A stretch of DNA of 64,000 nt from J095 sp964517605 (GTDB lineage: Bacteria > Chloroflexota > Anaerolineae > 4572-78 > J111): assembly GCA_964517605.1 (NCBI GenBank), contig CAZFCE010000018.1, positions 1 through 64,000 of the forward strand, given 5' to 3'. Below, piece by piece: positions 31,383-42,296 of this stretch (position 1 is its first letter; each line of letters begins with the position of its first letter). The notes under the pieces were generated by a model. It had not been told where the DNA came from. It worked only from the letters and a program-made list of their open reading frames with translations, and did no database searches. The translations under genes and the position numbers were made by a program.

Positions 31383-31754
31383 ATGCGTTACATGCTTGTC
31401 CGTTGGGGAGTTCTGGCCACAGCCATCGCTTTTACGGCCTGGTTGTTGCCGGGGATTATGGTTTCCGGTTCGGGCGTAAATTGGCTGATCAATTTGTTGA
31501 TTGTGGCGGCGGTGTTGGGGCTGGTTAATACCATCATTCGCCCGGTGGTGATGCTGTTAACTTGCCCGTTGATTATTCTCACTCTGGGTTTATTCTCGCT
31601 GGTGGTGAATGCCCTTATGCTCTCGCTCACCGATTGGCTGTTGCCCGGTATTCTCACCGTACATGGCTTTTGGACCACGTTTTTTGCCAGCCTGATTATT
31701 GCCATCACGTCGGGCGTGCTGAATATTTTTGTGCATGACGATAGCCACTGGTAA
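31383..31754 (+). CDS. Small membrane protein of the phage-holin-4/YvlD (PF04020) type
   Basis: 123 residues with four hydrophobic segments. The family pattern is seen in GLVNTIIRPVVMLLTCPLIILTLGLF, of which NTIIRP and the Pro-rich turn are the conserved core. GTGGAG lies before the ATG. A TATAAT box is at 31282-31287, flanked by an inverted repeat CCGTAAAA / TTTTACGG. Despite the family name it is a common chromosomal envelope-stress protein, not a sign of a prophage. The function is unclear. Confidence 0.85.
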   Translation: MRYMLVRWGVLATAIAFTAWLLPGIMVSGSGVNWLINLLIVAAVLGLVNTIIRPVVMLLTCPLIILTLGLFSLVVNALMLSLTDWLLPGILTVHGFWTTFFASLIIAITSGVLNIFVHDDSHW

Positions 31755-31775
31755 ACACAATCGGCTTAACCCCAC

Positions 31776-31801
31776 AAGGCGCTTAACCGAGCGCCTTTTT
31801 T
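31776..31801 (+). terminator. Rho-independent terminator
   Basis: AAGGCGCT / AGCGCCTT, 6-nt loop, followed by TTTTT. It ends the small membrane protein gene. Confidence 0.92.
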
Positions 31802-31808
31802 ATGCCAT

Positions 31809-31855
31809 TTGACAAATCGGCTACTTTAATTCACAATTGAGAACACATCTCAATT
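31809..31855 (+). promoter_or_regulatory. fur promoter with a Fur-box-like palindrome
   Basis: TTGACA (31809-31814), 17-nt spacer, CACAAT (31832-31837). The palindrome AATTGAGA-ACACA-TCTCAATT (31835-31855) overlaps the -10 and the start of transcription and resembles Fur/PerR-type boxes. Autorepression by the downstream Fur protein is likely. Confidence 0.75.
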
Positions 31856-31871
31856 TGGAGAGAATTTTGGC

Positions 31872-32291
31872 GTGACCGAATTTTCTAGACTGGCGCAACA
31901 ATTAAAAAAAGCAGGCTATAAATTAACTCCGGCCCGGTTGGCCGTACTTCAGGTTTTAGAAAACAACCACGATCACCTGTGCCACAACCAGATTTTAGAA
32001 GAAGGCCAAAAGATTTACCCCAAACTCAGCCGGGCCACCGTGTACCGCACCATGGACACGCTGGTTGAGTTGCAGTTAATGCGCCCGCTCTATTTGAACG
32101 ACCCCACCCAGCGGTTTGTTTCGGCGGCGGGCGGGCATCACCACCTGATTTGCACCAAATGCGGCGCTACCATCGAGTTTGATAGCTGCACGGTTGATGT
32201 GTTGGCGCAAAAGCTAGAAACTCAATTCGGTTTTGAAATCCACAACCACCTGCTGGAATTTCAGGGGACTTGTGCCGGTTGCCGCAATTAG
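31872..32291 (+). CDS. Fur family metal-dependent transcriptional regulator
   Basis: 139 residues from GTG 31872 (GGAGAG upstream). An N-terminal winged helix (YKLTPARLAVLQVLE, LSRATVYRTMDTLVELQL) is followed by the dimer/metal domain with GGHHHLICTKCGATIEF and the C-terminal CAGC, giving two CxxC pairs for structural zinc and the HHH regulatory site. Fur, PerR and Zur cannot be told apart by motif alone. The feoA-feoC genes 3.6 kb upstream make iron (Fur) the first guess. A palindrome in its promoter suggests autoregulation. Confidence 0.92.
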   Translation: MTEFSRLAQQLKKAGYKLTPARLAVLQVLENNHDHLCHNQILEEGQKIYPKLSRATVYRTMDTLVELQLMRPLYLNDPTQRFVSAAGGHHHLICTKCGATIEFDSCTVDVLAQKLETQFGFEIHNHLLEFQGTCAGCRN

Positions 32292-32297
32292 CCCCAA

Positions 32298-32336
32298 TGT
32301 GACAAATATCACTGACAAATCGTGACAAATGTCACT
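32298..32336. promoter_or_regulatory. Cluster of three TGACAAAT repeats forming two CRP/FNR-like palindromes
   Basis: TGTGA-CAAATA-TCACT (32298-32313) and CGTGA-CAAATG-TCACT (32321-32336), centres 23 bp apart. TGACAAAT occurs at 32300, 32313 and 32323, and once more in the fur promoter (31810). The layout matches TGTGA-N6-TCACA sites of the CRP/FNR family. The only genes nearby are fur (upstream) and a convergent nuclease gene, so the target is unclear. Confidence 0.5.
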
Positions 32337-32401
32337 ATCGCTCTTTTAATTGTATTGTTAAAATAACGATTGATTGACGGGGCTATTATGACCCCATCTA
32401 T

Positions 32402-32432
32402 ACAAAGCCCTTCTCCCCCCGAAGGGCTTTGT
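32402..32432. terminator. Strong hairpin between fur and the convergent nuclease gene
   Basis: ACAAAGCCCTTC / GAAGGGCTTTGT, 12-bp perfect stem with a 7-nt C-rich loop. There is only a mixed GTTGATTCTT after it. It is either a terminator for fur readthrough or the 3' end of a small RNA. Confidence 0.6.
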
Positions 32433-32469
32433 TGATTCTTGCGCCAATTTTCCCGCGGACTGGGGTGGG

Positions 32470-32826
32470 TTAATACTGCTGATACCTGGCAAAACCCCGT
32501 TGCACCAGCAAATCATTAATGTTCAACCAGGTTCCATCCGCTTGCTTCAGCCAGATTTCGGCAATGTAGCGGCCATATTTTTCTTTTTCATCTTTAATGG
32601 TTTGCAGAAAAATTTCTTTTCCTTCAATTTGTGAGCGCAAAAAATCTCTGGATAAGGCCCCTTGCTCCCGTTCTGCGCCCCGCAACTCCGGCGCATTGAT
32701 CCGGTTTAGCCGGAGCTTTTCGCCGTGAATCCACGTTCCCAGCCCCAAATCAATGTTGGCGGTGCAGGTGTCGCCATCATACACCGATTCTACAACTGCC
32801 CGATAGTAATATAGTTTCTCTTGCAT
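32470..32826 (-). CDS. Staphylococcal-nuclease-like (SNase) domain protein
   Basis: 118 residues, the SNase OB-fold alone. Calcium and catalytic motifs are VYDGDTCTANIDLG, KLRLNRINAPELRG (Arg and Asp/Glu region) and EKYGRYIAEIWL (second catalytic Arg region). GGGAGG lies 5 nt before ATG 32826. No signal peptide or lipobox is visible, so a cytoplasmic or otherwise exported nuclease is possible. Confidence 0.9.
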   Translation of the reverse strand: MQEKLYYYRAVVESVYDGDTCTANIDLGLGTWIHGEKLRLNRINAPELRGAEREQGALSRDFLRSQIEGKEIFLQTIKDEKEKYGRYIAEIWLKQADGTWLNINDLLVQRGFARYQQY

Positions 32827-32870
32827 AAAACCTCCCTGGCGTTGGCTAAAAATATATAAGCTTTTTACTT

Positions 32871-32899
32871 TTGCCCCTCATCTTTCCTTTTAGTACAAT
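32871..32899 (+). promoter_or_regulatory. Predicted promoter of the GH39-like gene (decides its start)
   Basis: TTGCCC (32871-32876), 17-nt spacer, TACAAT (32894-32899). Possible starts at TTG 32871 and ATG 32898 fall inside this promoter, so ATG 32916 is preferred. Confidence 0.55.
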
Positions 32900-32915
32900 G
32901 CAAGCTAAAAGAAAG

Positions 32916-34587
<1,672 letters not shown>

Positions 34588-34598
<11 letters not shown>

Positions 34599-36882
34599 CC
34601 GGGCCAAACAATTGTTACCGTTGGCGCTGGTGCTGCTGCTGGCAGCGCTGCCGCGTTTCTATTGCCTCGGTTGCCAATCCCTCTGGTCCGACGAAGGCAA
34701 CAGCGTGGCCCTGACTCGCCTTGGCCTGGCCGAAATTGCCCGCCGCACCGCGTTTGATATTCACCCGCCGTTGTATTACTGGCTGCTCAAAATTTGGGCG
34801 CTGCTGTTTGGCTCCGGTGAAGTCGCTCTGCGGTCGCTCTCGGCGGCGTTGGGCATGGGGGTGGTGTGGCTTACCTGGGCCATTGGACGGCGGTTGTTTG
34901 GCGGCGGGGTGGCATTGCTGGCCGCCGGTTTGGCCGCGCTGTCGCCGCTGCTGGTGTACTACTCGCAAGAAGCGCGTATGTATATGTTGCTCACCTTTTT
35001 GAGCGGCCTCACCGTGTTGCTGGCCGTGGAATTTTGGGCCGCGCCGCGCCGCCGGCTGGCGGCAGGTTATGCGCTGGTTGTGGCCACCGGTTTGTACACC
35101 CACTACGCTTACCCGGTGGTACTGGCCGCCATCAATCTGGCCGCGCTGTTGCATTTTCTCCGCCGCTCGCCGCTGGCTGCTCGTTACTCGTCGTTTGTTT
35201 TTTGGCTGGGGCTGCAACTTGTCCCGCTGTTGATGTATGCGCCGTGGCTGCCTGTCGCCTGGCGGCAGCTAACTACCTGGCCCGCCGAAACGCACGGACA
35301 CACCGCCACCGAAATCTTAACCGTGATCCCCACCGCGCTCTGGTTTGGGTTGAGTTGGCCGTATGCCACCGGCCTGCCGGCGTTGGGGTTGACGCTGCTG
35401 GCGGTGGCGCTGCCCGTTATTGGCGAGCGGCGTAACGCGCCGGCGCTGGCGTTGCTGTATGGGTGGTTTGGGCTGCCGGCGCTGCTCACCGCTGCTATTT
35501 TTAGCCCCGCTTTTTTAAAGTTCTTGGTGGTGGCCGCACCGCCGCTGGCATTGTTGCTGGCATTGGCCGCTACGCGATTGGCCGCGCTGTGGCCGCGCCG
35601 CCGGATTGGGCCGGCGCTGGCCGGCGCGTTACTGGCGGTGGCGGCGGGCGCGGCGCTGCCGGCGTTGCATCAATATTTCACCAACCCGGCTTTTGCCCGC
35701 GACAATTATCGCGGGGTGGCGCAATTTATCCGGGCGGTAGCCGGCCCCAAAGACGCCGTAATTTTAAATGCCGAAGGCCAGCAGGATGTGTTCAATTATT
35801 ATTACCCGGCCTCGGCTGCCGCGCCGCCGGTGTTTCCGCTGCCGCGCCGCCGCCCGTTAAACCAGGCCGACACGCTGGCCGAACTGGAACGCATTGCCGC
35901 CCACGCCAACAAAGTTTACGCGGTTTACTGGGCGCAGCAGCAAGCCGATCCCGCCGGGATTATCGCCGGTTGGCTGGACGCGCATCTGTTTAAAGCCACC
36001 GACCAGTGGTTTGGCAACGTGCGGCTGGTGAGCTACGCCAGTCCCCGCCAAAATATAAAACTCACTCCGCGTGAGGCGCGGTTGGGTGATAGCATCCGGC
36101 TAACCGGGTATGGTTTGGCCGTGGCCCAGGTTGCTCCCGGCGATATTTTGCAGGTGGCGCTGTCCTGGCAAACCGGCGCGCCGCTGGCCGAGGATTACAC
36201 CGTGTTTTTGCAGGTGCTGGACGGGGCCAATCAACTGGTGGGGCAACGCGACGCCTCGCCGTTAACGCCGGCATCGGCCTGGCCGGTAAACCAGCCGGTG
36301 GCCGACGCCCACGGCATTTTTATTGAGCCGGGTACGCCGCCCGGCCAATACCGGCTGATTGCGGGCCTGTACCACAGCCAAACCGGCCAGCGGTTGCCGG
36401 TTGCCTCTGGCGCGGATTTTGTGGAGTTGGGGCCGGTTGCGGTGATTTCGCCGGAAACGCCGTTGCCGGCGGCGGCGTTTAAAATGCAAATACCGCTCCG
36501 GGCGGAGTTGCCCGGCGTAACGCTGCTAGGGTATGATTTTTACAAAGTGAGATATCGGTCTGCGCCGGATACGCCGCTGCATCCCGGCGACCCGGCGCAG
36601 GTGGCGGTCTACTGGATGCGCTCAGCCGGGCCGGCGGCTGCCGGCAACGGGGCGCAAATCCGGGTGGTTGATGGCGTTGGCCGGCCAACGGGCGTTGAAG
36701 TTACCGGCAATCTGGCTGCCACCGATTATCCGCCCTCGGCGTGGCGCGCCGGCGAAATTGTGCGCGGGCAGTTTACCTTGTTTTTGAACGGGCTTAAACC
36801 GGGGCGATACCGGCTGGAGTTTGCGGTGCCGGGGTCTGAAGCAACCCAATCGGTGCGCGGTGAGCCGTTTGCGGTGGAGTAA
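34588..36882 (+). CDS. GT39/PMT-like membrane glycosyltransferase with extracellular C-terminal domains
   Basis: 764 residues from GTG 34588, which has AGGGAG 6 nt upstream. The first half is a multi-helix GT-C membrane domain: the loop-1 acidic motif SLWSDEGNS, DIHPPLYYWLLK (the HPP motif of the family), and SPLLVYYSQEARMYML. From about residue 500 two beta-sandwich domains (IKLTPREARLGDSIRL..., ILQVALSWQT...) extend outside. Family members move a sugar from a polyprenyl-phosphate donor to protein, lipid or glycan. The overlap with the glycosidase gene shows translational coupling. The region is close-packed and meets the SH3b gene tail to tail. Confidence 0.88.
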
Positions 36883-36894
36883 CGGCGCGGGCGG

Positions 36895-37860
36895 CTACCA
36901 GTTTTTGCGCCAGTTGGCGGTTACAATTGATTTTTCGGCGGTGGTTTCTACCGGCACCGTTTCCGATAGGCGCGCTTTGACGGTTTGGCGGTCATCGGTG
37001 TCAACAATGCTCAACATCCACAGGCAGGGGATGGGGTGGGTGGCCACGGTGATGTCGTAAAAACCGGGCGGCCAATCATTACCGGTTTTATAGGGTCCCC
37101 AGCCGGTTGGCCCGGACGGATAAGAGATGGTGTTGTAACTGCCGCAACTGGCTTGCACAAACACGCCGTTAACCGGGTTGCCGGCGGTATCTTTGATGGT
37201 GCCTAAAAACCGGGTCAGCCCGGCGTTGCCGTCATCGTACCAGCCGGTGGGTTCGTACTGATATTTGGGCTTTTCCGGTTCCTGAGTGGGCGGCGGGCTA
37301 ACCTCGGCGGCAGGTTGAGCGGCCACGGGCGCGGGCTGCGGCGCGGCGGGCGCTTCGGCTACCGGCACGTTATCGGCGTTGGTGGCCTGCACCACCGAGC
37401 CGGCCACCCAGCCGCGCTCGTCGTTGGGCATTTTAATTTGCCACCACAACTTGTCGGCGGTGCGGCCCACAATTGGCACTGCCGTATTCGCGTTGAGCGT
37501 GCCAATCACATTATAATTTAGCCCCGGCCCGGAGCGAATGTTCACGGAGCCGGGCGCAACAAGTTGCGGCGCGGCAGGCAGCTCCGGGGTGGGCGCGGTT
37601 TGGTCGGCGCTGGCCATCGTGTCGCCATCGGCCACAACTCTGGTGGCGGTGGGAGTTGGCGGCGGCGTTACCGGCTCTGGCGTGGGCACCACCACAATCG
37701 GCTCGGCGGGAGCCGGGGTAAAGGTGGGTACCGGGGTGCGGGTGGCTAATTTGCCGCTAAAATCGGCATCCATTAGCCGGGTAAAAAGCGCCGCAAAAAT
37801 AATATAGTTAATCAGGATGAGAACGATGGTTAAACTCCAATATCGAGCTTTCATCCGCAT
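36895..37860 (-). CDS. Membrane-anchored SH3b-domain protein
   Basis: 321 residues (or 319 from ATG 37854, which stands at a better distance from AAGGTG). Helix 8-28 (WSLTIVLILINYIIFAALF) anchors the protein. A Pro/Thr-rich linker (PTPEPVTPPPTPT) leads to a bacterial SH3 domain (VNIRSGPGLNYNVIGTL, WWQIKMPNDERGWVAG, about 105-165). After a second Pro/Ala linker comes a C-terminal beta-rich domain (GWYDDGNAGLTRFLGTIKD). SH3b domains bind peptidoglycan or other wall polymers. Role: cell-envelope protein of unknown detail. Confidence 0.85.
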   Translation of the reverse strand: MRMKARYWSLTIVLILINYIIFAALFTRLMDADFSGKLATRTPVPTFTPAPAEPIVVVPTPEPVTPPPTPTATRVVADGDTMASADQTAPTPELPAAPQLVAPGSVNIRSGPGLNYNVIGTLNANTAVPIVGRTADKLWWQIKMPNDERGWVAGSVVQATNADNVPVAEAPAAPQPAPVAAQPAAEVSPPPTQEPEKPKYQYEPTGWYDDGNAGLTRFLGTIKDTAGNPVNGVFVQASCGSYNTISYPSGPTGWGPYKTGNDWPPGFYDITVATHPIPCLWMLSIVDTDDRQTVKARLSETVPVETTAEKSIVTANWRKNW

Positions 37861-37898
37861 TCACCTTTTGTTCAAACTAGGGCTACTCAACATAATAC

Positions 37899-37907
37899 AT
37901 TATACCA
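37899..37907 (-). promoter_or_regulatory. Extended -10 promoter of the SH3b gene
   Basis: On the minus strand TGGTATAAT, a perfect TGn-TATAAT element, about 40 nt before the start codon. No good -35 is seen. Confidence 0.55.
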
Positions 37908-37956
37908 CACAAATGCGCGTAGCCACAATAATTATTACGTCAAGCAACAACTGAAA

Positions 37957-38943
37957 ATGACCGATACTGTTTCTGTGATTTGCACCGTTTTAAACGAGGG
38001 CCAATCTATAAAAAACCTGCTCAATTCGCTGGTGGCGCAAACTCGCCCGCCGGATGAGGTTATTGTGGTGGATGGCGGCTCAACCGATGAAACGGTATCA
38101 ATTTTGAAAAATTTTACCCAATTGCCGCTGCAAGTGGTGGTATCGCCGGGGGCCAATATTAGCCGGGGCCGGAATATTGCCATTGCGGCGGCGCGCGGCC
38201 CGATTATTGCCAGCACCGATGCCGGCGTGCGGCTGCACCCGCGCTGGCTGGCCGAGTTAACCCAGCCCTTTGCCGCCGAGCCGCAACCGGCGGTGGTGGC
38301 CGGCTTTTTTGTGCCGGATACGCAATCGGCGTTTGAGGTGGCGATGGGCGCAACCGTGTTGCCGCAACTGGCCGATATTAACCCGGCCACCTTTTTGCCC
38401 AGCAGCCGGTCGGTGGCGTTTCTCAAATCGGCTTGGGCGGCGGCGGGCGGCTACCCGGAGTGGCTGGATTTTTGCGAGGATTTGATTTTTGATTTTAACC
38501 TGCGCGATGCCACCGGCCCGTTTGCGTTTGCGCCGCAGGCGGTGGTGTATTTTAGGCCGCGCGGCAACCTGCGGAGCTTTTTTAAACAGTATTACCAGTA
38601 CGCCCGTGGTGATGGCAAAGCCGATTTGTGGCGCAAACGCCACGCTATTCGGTACGGCACGTATTTGGTGGCGCTGCCGGTGCTGTTGATTTTTGGCGCG
38701 GTGGCTTCGCCGTGGTGGTGGCTGGCGGGGGCGGCGCTGGGGGCGATGGGCATGTTTTTTACGCCGTACCGCCGGCTGGTAGCGCAGTGGCAGGCGCTCT
38801 CCGCACCGGAAAAGGCGCAGGCGGCCTTGTGGGTGCCCGTCATCCGGTTTACCGGCGACGTGGCCAAAATGCTGGGTTATCCGGTGGGGTGGCGCTGGCG
38901 GCGGCAGCGGTTGCCAGCGCAGGCGGAACTGCGGTGGCGCTAA
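37957..38943 (+). CDS. Family 2 glycosyltransferase
   Basis: 328 residues, GT-A fold. It starts VSVICTVLNEGQSIKNLLNSL; DEVIVVDGGSTDET gives the first Asp of the nucleotide-sugar site, and IIASTDAGVRLHPRWL takes the place of the DxD motif (Asp-Ala-Gly). The end has two hydrophobic stretches (VALPVLLIFGAVASPWWWLAG), so it sits at the inner membrane face. It transfers a sugar in surface-glycan assembly. The gene stands alone between the SH3b gene and a kinase gene. Confidence 0.9.
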   Translation: MTDTVSVICTVLNEGQSIKNLLNSLVAQTRPPDEVIVVDGGSTDETVSILKNFTQLPLQVVVSPGANISRGRNIAIAAARGPIIASTDAGVRLHPRWLAELTQPFAAEPQPAVVAGFFVPDTQSAFEVAMGATVLPQLADINPATFLPSSRSVAFLKSAWAAAGGYPEWLDFCEDLIFDFNLRDATGPFAFAPQAVVYFRPRGNLRSFFKQYYQYARGDGKADLWRKRHAIRYGTYLVALPVLLIFGAVASPWWWLAGAALGAMGMFFTPYRRLVAQWQALSAPEKAQAALWVPVIRFTGDVAKMLGYPVGWRWRRQRLPAQAELRWR

Positions 38944-38961
38944 TACACCTTATTCCTACTC

Positions 38962-38991
38962 TTGGCTTAATAAACCAAGGTGAGGTATAAT
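38962..38991 (+). promoter_or_regulatory. Promoter of the Ser/Thr kinase - Roadblock unit
   Basis: TTGGCT (38962-38967), 18-nt spacer, TATAAT (38986-38991, perfect). Downstream the leader has two small palindromes, CTTACATGTAAG and TAAGGATGTTATCCTAA. Confidence 0.75.
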
Positions 38992-39086
38992 CTAGCCACG
39001 GGGGGCCGTGAGTTAGCTGCTATTACTTACATGTAAGGATGTTATCCTAACATTGCAACCTGAAACCGTGTAAAGAGGAGCCGGCC

Positions 39087-41777
39087 TTGATAGGTAATAT
39101 CCTCGGCAACCGCTATAGAGTTTTGCGTGAAATCGGCGCTGGTGGCATGGCCAAAGTGTACCTGGCCGAAGACATCAAAGGAAATGAGCTGGTTGCCCTA
39201 AAGTTGCTTTATTCCCAATTTGGCGAAGATATCTCTTTTATCCAGCGCTTTAACCGCGAGGCCAAATTGGCCAGCACGTTGACCGACCCGCATATTGTGC
39301 GGGTGCTGGATTATGGCGCAGACCGAGACCTGCATTATTTAGTCATGGAGTATGTCGAAGGCCAGGACCTGCACGATCTGTTGCAGGAAAAGTCTCATTT
39401 TGAGTGGCGGGTGGCGCTGGAACTGGTTGACCAACTGGCCACCGCTCTGGAACACGCCCATGCCCACGGCGTGGTTCACCGCGACATTAAACCGCAAAAT
39501 ATGATGCTCAATGATAACGGGCTGCTCAAGGTGCTGGATTTTGGCATTGCCCGGATTCCCACGCTGCCCTCGCTCACCCAATCGGGGTTTATTGGCAGCC
39601 CGTATTACGCCTCGCCAGAACAGGCCATGGGCGAAGAAGTGGACATTCGCTCTGATATTTACTCCGCCGGAATTGTGCTGTACGAACTGCTCAGCGGGAA
39701 TATTCCGTTTGACGCCAAAAGCCCGTGGTCAATCATCAGCCAGCACATCACCAGCGAGCCGCCGCCCATTCAACTGGCCGATGGCGAAATCCCCGAAAAT
39801 GTAAAACAACTGCTCAACCGGATGCTGTCCAAACGCCCCGAAGAGCGGTTTCAATCGCCCATTGCGTTGCGGCGGGCTATTGCCTCGGTGCTGGCGGGCC
39901 AGCCCGTGCCCGAAGATATGGGCACCACCATGCCCGTTTCTGCCGATAAAACCTCAATGGTAGAAAGTCTGGCCGAGCGTGCCCTGCAAGCCATTGACAC
40001 CAAAGAATGGATGCGCGCTGTTGACCTGTTAAGCCAGGCCGCCAAGTTAGACCCCCACAACACCAACGTGGCCGCTATGCTCACCATGGTCGAAGCCGAA
40101 GCCCGGCTGTCGTCGCTGTACAAATCGGGCAAACGGGCCATGGAAAATAACCGCTGGGAAGAGGCGCTCAATCATTTTAACGTTATTGTGGAATTGCAGC
40201 CCGATTATCTGGATACGCAAAAGTTGATTGAGCAATGCCACCAGGTCTTTAAGCAGGAAAACACGCTGCAATTTGTGGCCACTCGCTACCAGGAAGGGTT
40301 GGCTCACCTCGATACCAAACGCTGGAAAAGCGCCGCCGAAGCCTTTGCCGAAGTTCAAAGCCTTTCACCCGGTTACGAGCAGGTTGAGCATTTACTGGCT
40401 CAGGCCAAACAACACAGCGAGCCGGGAACGTTGCGGCAACTCAACCAACCCGGTATGGTGTGGTGGGGACTGGCGGCTGTTGGAGTGGCGCTAGTATTGG
40501 TGATTGGCATTTTTATGCTGAACAATCGCGCTGCTGGCGGCGATGCGGCTCAGGAACGCCTGAAGACTTGGTACGCCGAAGCTCAGGCCGCTATTGAGGC
40601 TGGCAACACCAAAGAAGCGGTGGTCAAACTGGACCAAATCCTGGCCGAAAACCCAGATTATGCCGATGTTGCCGCTTTGCGCCGTGAACTGATTGCCACA
40701 TCCACGCCACCCACCGTTCCGGCAGAGCCGACCACCAACCCGCTTGCCAGCCGGATTGCCGCCGCCGAAGACAACCTGGCGGCTTCGGAGTGGACGCAGG
40801 CGATTGATTTGCTCAACCAGATTCGCGCCGGGGATGCCAAATACGAGCAGGGCCGGGTTGTCTCGTTATACTGCGATGCCTACGTGGGGCGCGGCCTGGA
40901 AACGCTGGCAACGATCAAACCCGGCGATAACCAGAAAACCGCGATCATGGCGGCCCAAAAAGATTTTGAGGCCGGCGTAACCGAATGCCCACGCCGGACT
41001 GATTTGACCGAACAGTCCACCCGAACCTCGGCTTATCTCAAGGCATTGGATATTCCCGTCAAAAATTACGATGCGCTTATCCCTATCCTCTCGCCGGTTG
41101 TGGCCGCAGACCCCGATTTTGCCAACGGAACGGCCAAGCAAATGCTTTTTAACGCCTATTTAGGCCGGGCGGAGATACGCGAGGCCACACCAGAAACGAT
41201 TGCGGCGGCGTTGGGCGATTACGAAGCCGCGCTGGCCCTGAATGTTGCAGACCCCGGTGAGGCCCACACGCGCCGGGCCAAATTGTTGCTGATGTTTGCC
41301 CAGGGGCCGTTGCAAGCTACTCAGGTAGCTACAGCAGCTACTCCAATCGCGGTTGGCTCGGTAACGCCAACCCGGCCTTCTACGTCTACGGTTGTGGTTG
41401 CCACGCCTGCCCCCAAAGCGCGGATTAAATATCCGCAGCCAAAGCTGCTTAACCCGCCCAACGACACACACTTTGCCGGCCAATTTGCCGCAGTGGTTTT
41501 GGAATGGGAACCGGTGGCTCAATTGGCCGATAATGAGTATTACGATTTAACCATAATGCACCTGTTTGCCGATCAACCCAATTATACTGGCAGCACGCGA
41601 ACCAGAGACACCAAAGTTCAGGTTAACCCGGATATTGGCGTGGGCCAGGCCGGCGGCGACCGGTTTTACTGGTGGGTTACGGTGAGAAAGGATAAAACCG
41701 CTCCTGCACAGGGTGGCCTGGATTTACCGTTAAGTCCCAGAAGCGAATCCGGCACTTTTGTGTGGAGTCCTAAATAA
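39087..41777 (+). CDS. Eukaryotic-type Ser/Thr protein kinase with TPR-like and Fn3-like extracellular part
   Basis: 896 residues from TTG 39087 (AGAGGAG 6 nt upstream). The kinase domain fills residues 9-265: IGAGGMAKVYLAED (P-loop), VALKLL (VAIK Lys), VHRDIKPQNMML (catalytic loop), KVLDFGIAR (DFG) and SPYYASPEQ (activation segment). TPR-like helices follow (about 290-440), then one membrane helix (about 455-478), further TPR-like helices outside and a C-terminal beta-sandwich domain (about 780-896). It should phosphorylate cytoplasmic targets in response to an outside signal. Two Roadblock/LC7 genes follow on the same strand. Confidence 0.93.
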   Translation: MIGNILGNRYRVLREIGAGGMAKVYLAEDIKGNELVALKLLYSQFGEDISFIQRFNREAKLASTLTDPHIVRVLDYGADRDLHYLVMEYVEGQDLHDLLQEKSHFEWRVALELVDQLATALEHAHAHGVVHRDIKPQNMMLNDNGLLKVLDFGIARIPTLPSLTQSGFIGSPYYASPEQAMGEEVDIRSDIYSAGIVLYELLSGNIPFDAKSPWSIISQHITSEPPPIQLADGEIPENVKQLLNRMLSKRPEERFQSPIALRRAIASVLAGQPVPEDMGTTMPVSADKTSMVESLAERALQAIDTKEWMRAVDLLSQAAKLDPHNTNVAAMLTMVEAEARLSSLYKSGKRAMENNRWEEALNHFNVIVELQPDYLDTQKLIEQCHQVFKQENTLQFVATRYQEGLAHLDTKRWKSAAEAFAEVQSLSPGYEQVEHLLAQAKQHSEPGTLRQLNQPGMVWWGLAAVGVALVLVIGIFMLNNRAAGGDAAQERLKTWYAEAQAAIEAGNTKEAVVKLDQILAENPDYADVAALRRELIATSTPPTVPAEPTTNPLASRIAAAEDNLAASEWTQAIDLLNQIRAGDAKYEQGRVVSLYCDAYVGRGLETLATIKPGDNQKTAIMAAQKDFEAGVTECPRRTDLTEQSTRTSAYLKALDIPVKNYDALIPILSPVVAADPDFANGTAKQMLFNAYLGRAEIREATPETIAAALGDYEAALALNVADPGEAHTRRAKLLLMFAQGPLQATQVATAATPIAVGSVTPTRPSTSTVVVATPAPKARIKYPQPKLLNPPNDTHFAGQFAAVVLEWEPVAQLADNEYYDLTIMHLFADQPNYTGSTRTRDTKVQVNPDIGVGQAGGDRFYWWVTVRKDKTAPAQGGLDLPLSPRSESGTFVWSPK

Positions 41778-41818
41778 CCCGTTTTTCCGCAAAAAATTGT
41801 AGTAATCGTACCCTCCTG

Positions 41819-41847
41819 TTGTTGTCATTTCTCCAGTAAGATATAAT
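41819..41847 (+). promoter_or_regulatory. Predicted promoter of the Roadblock gene pair
   Basis: TTGTTG (41819-41824), 17-nt spacer, TATAAT (41842-41847, perfect). The two Roadblock genes can thus be transcribed apart from the kinase gene. Confidence 0.6.
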
Positions 41848-41882
41848 TAGAATTGCGTAAAACCACCGATAAAGGTTAAAAG

Positions 41883-42296
41883 ATGGCTCAAGTTTACAAA
41901 ACTGATCTTCTGGAAGATGCTCTAAGAGAGATGTGCGCCAAATTAGAGGGGATTCAAGGGGCTGTAATTGTCAGTATTGAAGGGTTTGTGGTAGCGGCAT
42001 ATACCCCCAAAGAAAATGAACTGGAGGAAGAAGGCCCCACCAGTAGCCCCCAGGTGGCGGCTATGGCTGCCACTCTGATTGCGCTGGGTGAGCGTACTTT
42101 ATTGCGGCTGGCGCAGGGCGAAATGATGCGGCTGTTGGTTGAGGGCAATGATGGTGGTATGTTGGTTGTTCCGGCTAACCGGCGGGCTTCGGTAGCGGTG
42201 ATGGTGGGCCGCGAAGCCAAAATGGGGCTGGTAATGTATGCGTTGCAACAGAGCGCTCAAAAAATCAGCGGTATTCTGGAGGGGGGTGGAAATTGA
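41883..42296 (+). CDS. Roadblock/LC7 domain protein (MglB-like), first of a pair
   Basis: 137 residues, one Roadblock/LC7 fold: LEDALREMCAKLEGIQGAVIVSIEGFVVAAY and the closing VPANRRASVAVMVGREAKMGLVMYAL match the family. Such proteins dimerise and act as GTPase-activating partners of small Ras-like GTPases of the MglA type, often tied to polarity, gliding or kinase signalling. No GTPase gene is present here. Its stop codon overlaps the TTG start of the next gene. Confidence 0.87.
   Translation: MAQVYKTDLLEDALREMCAKLEGIQGAVIVSIEGFVVAAYTPKENELEEEGPTSSPQVAAMAATLIALGERTLLRLAQGEMMRLLVEGNDGGMLVVPANRRASVAVMVGREAKMGLVMYALQQSAQKISGILEGGGN

Noticed and set aside
31383..31754. Prophage remnant because of the holin-like name
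   Set aside because: PF04020-type membrane proteins are common chromosomal genes; no phage genes, integrase or attachment sites are near.
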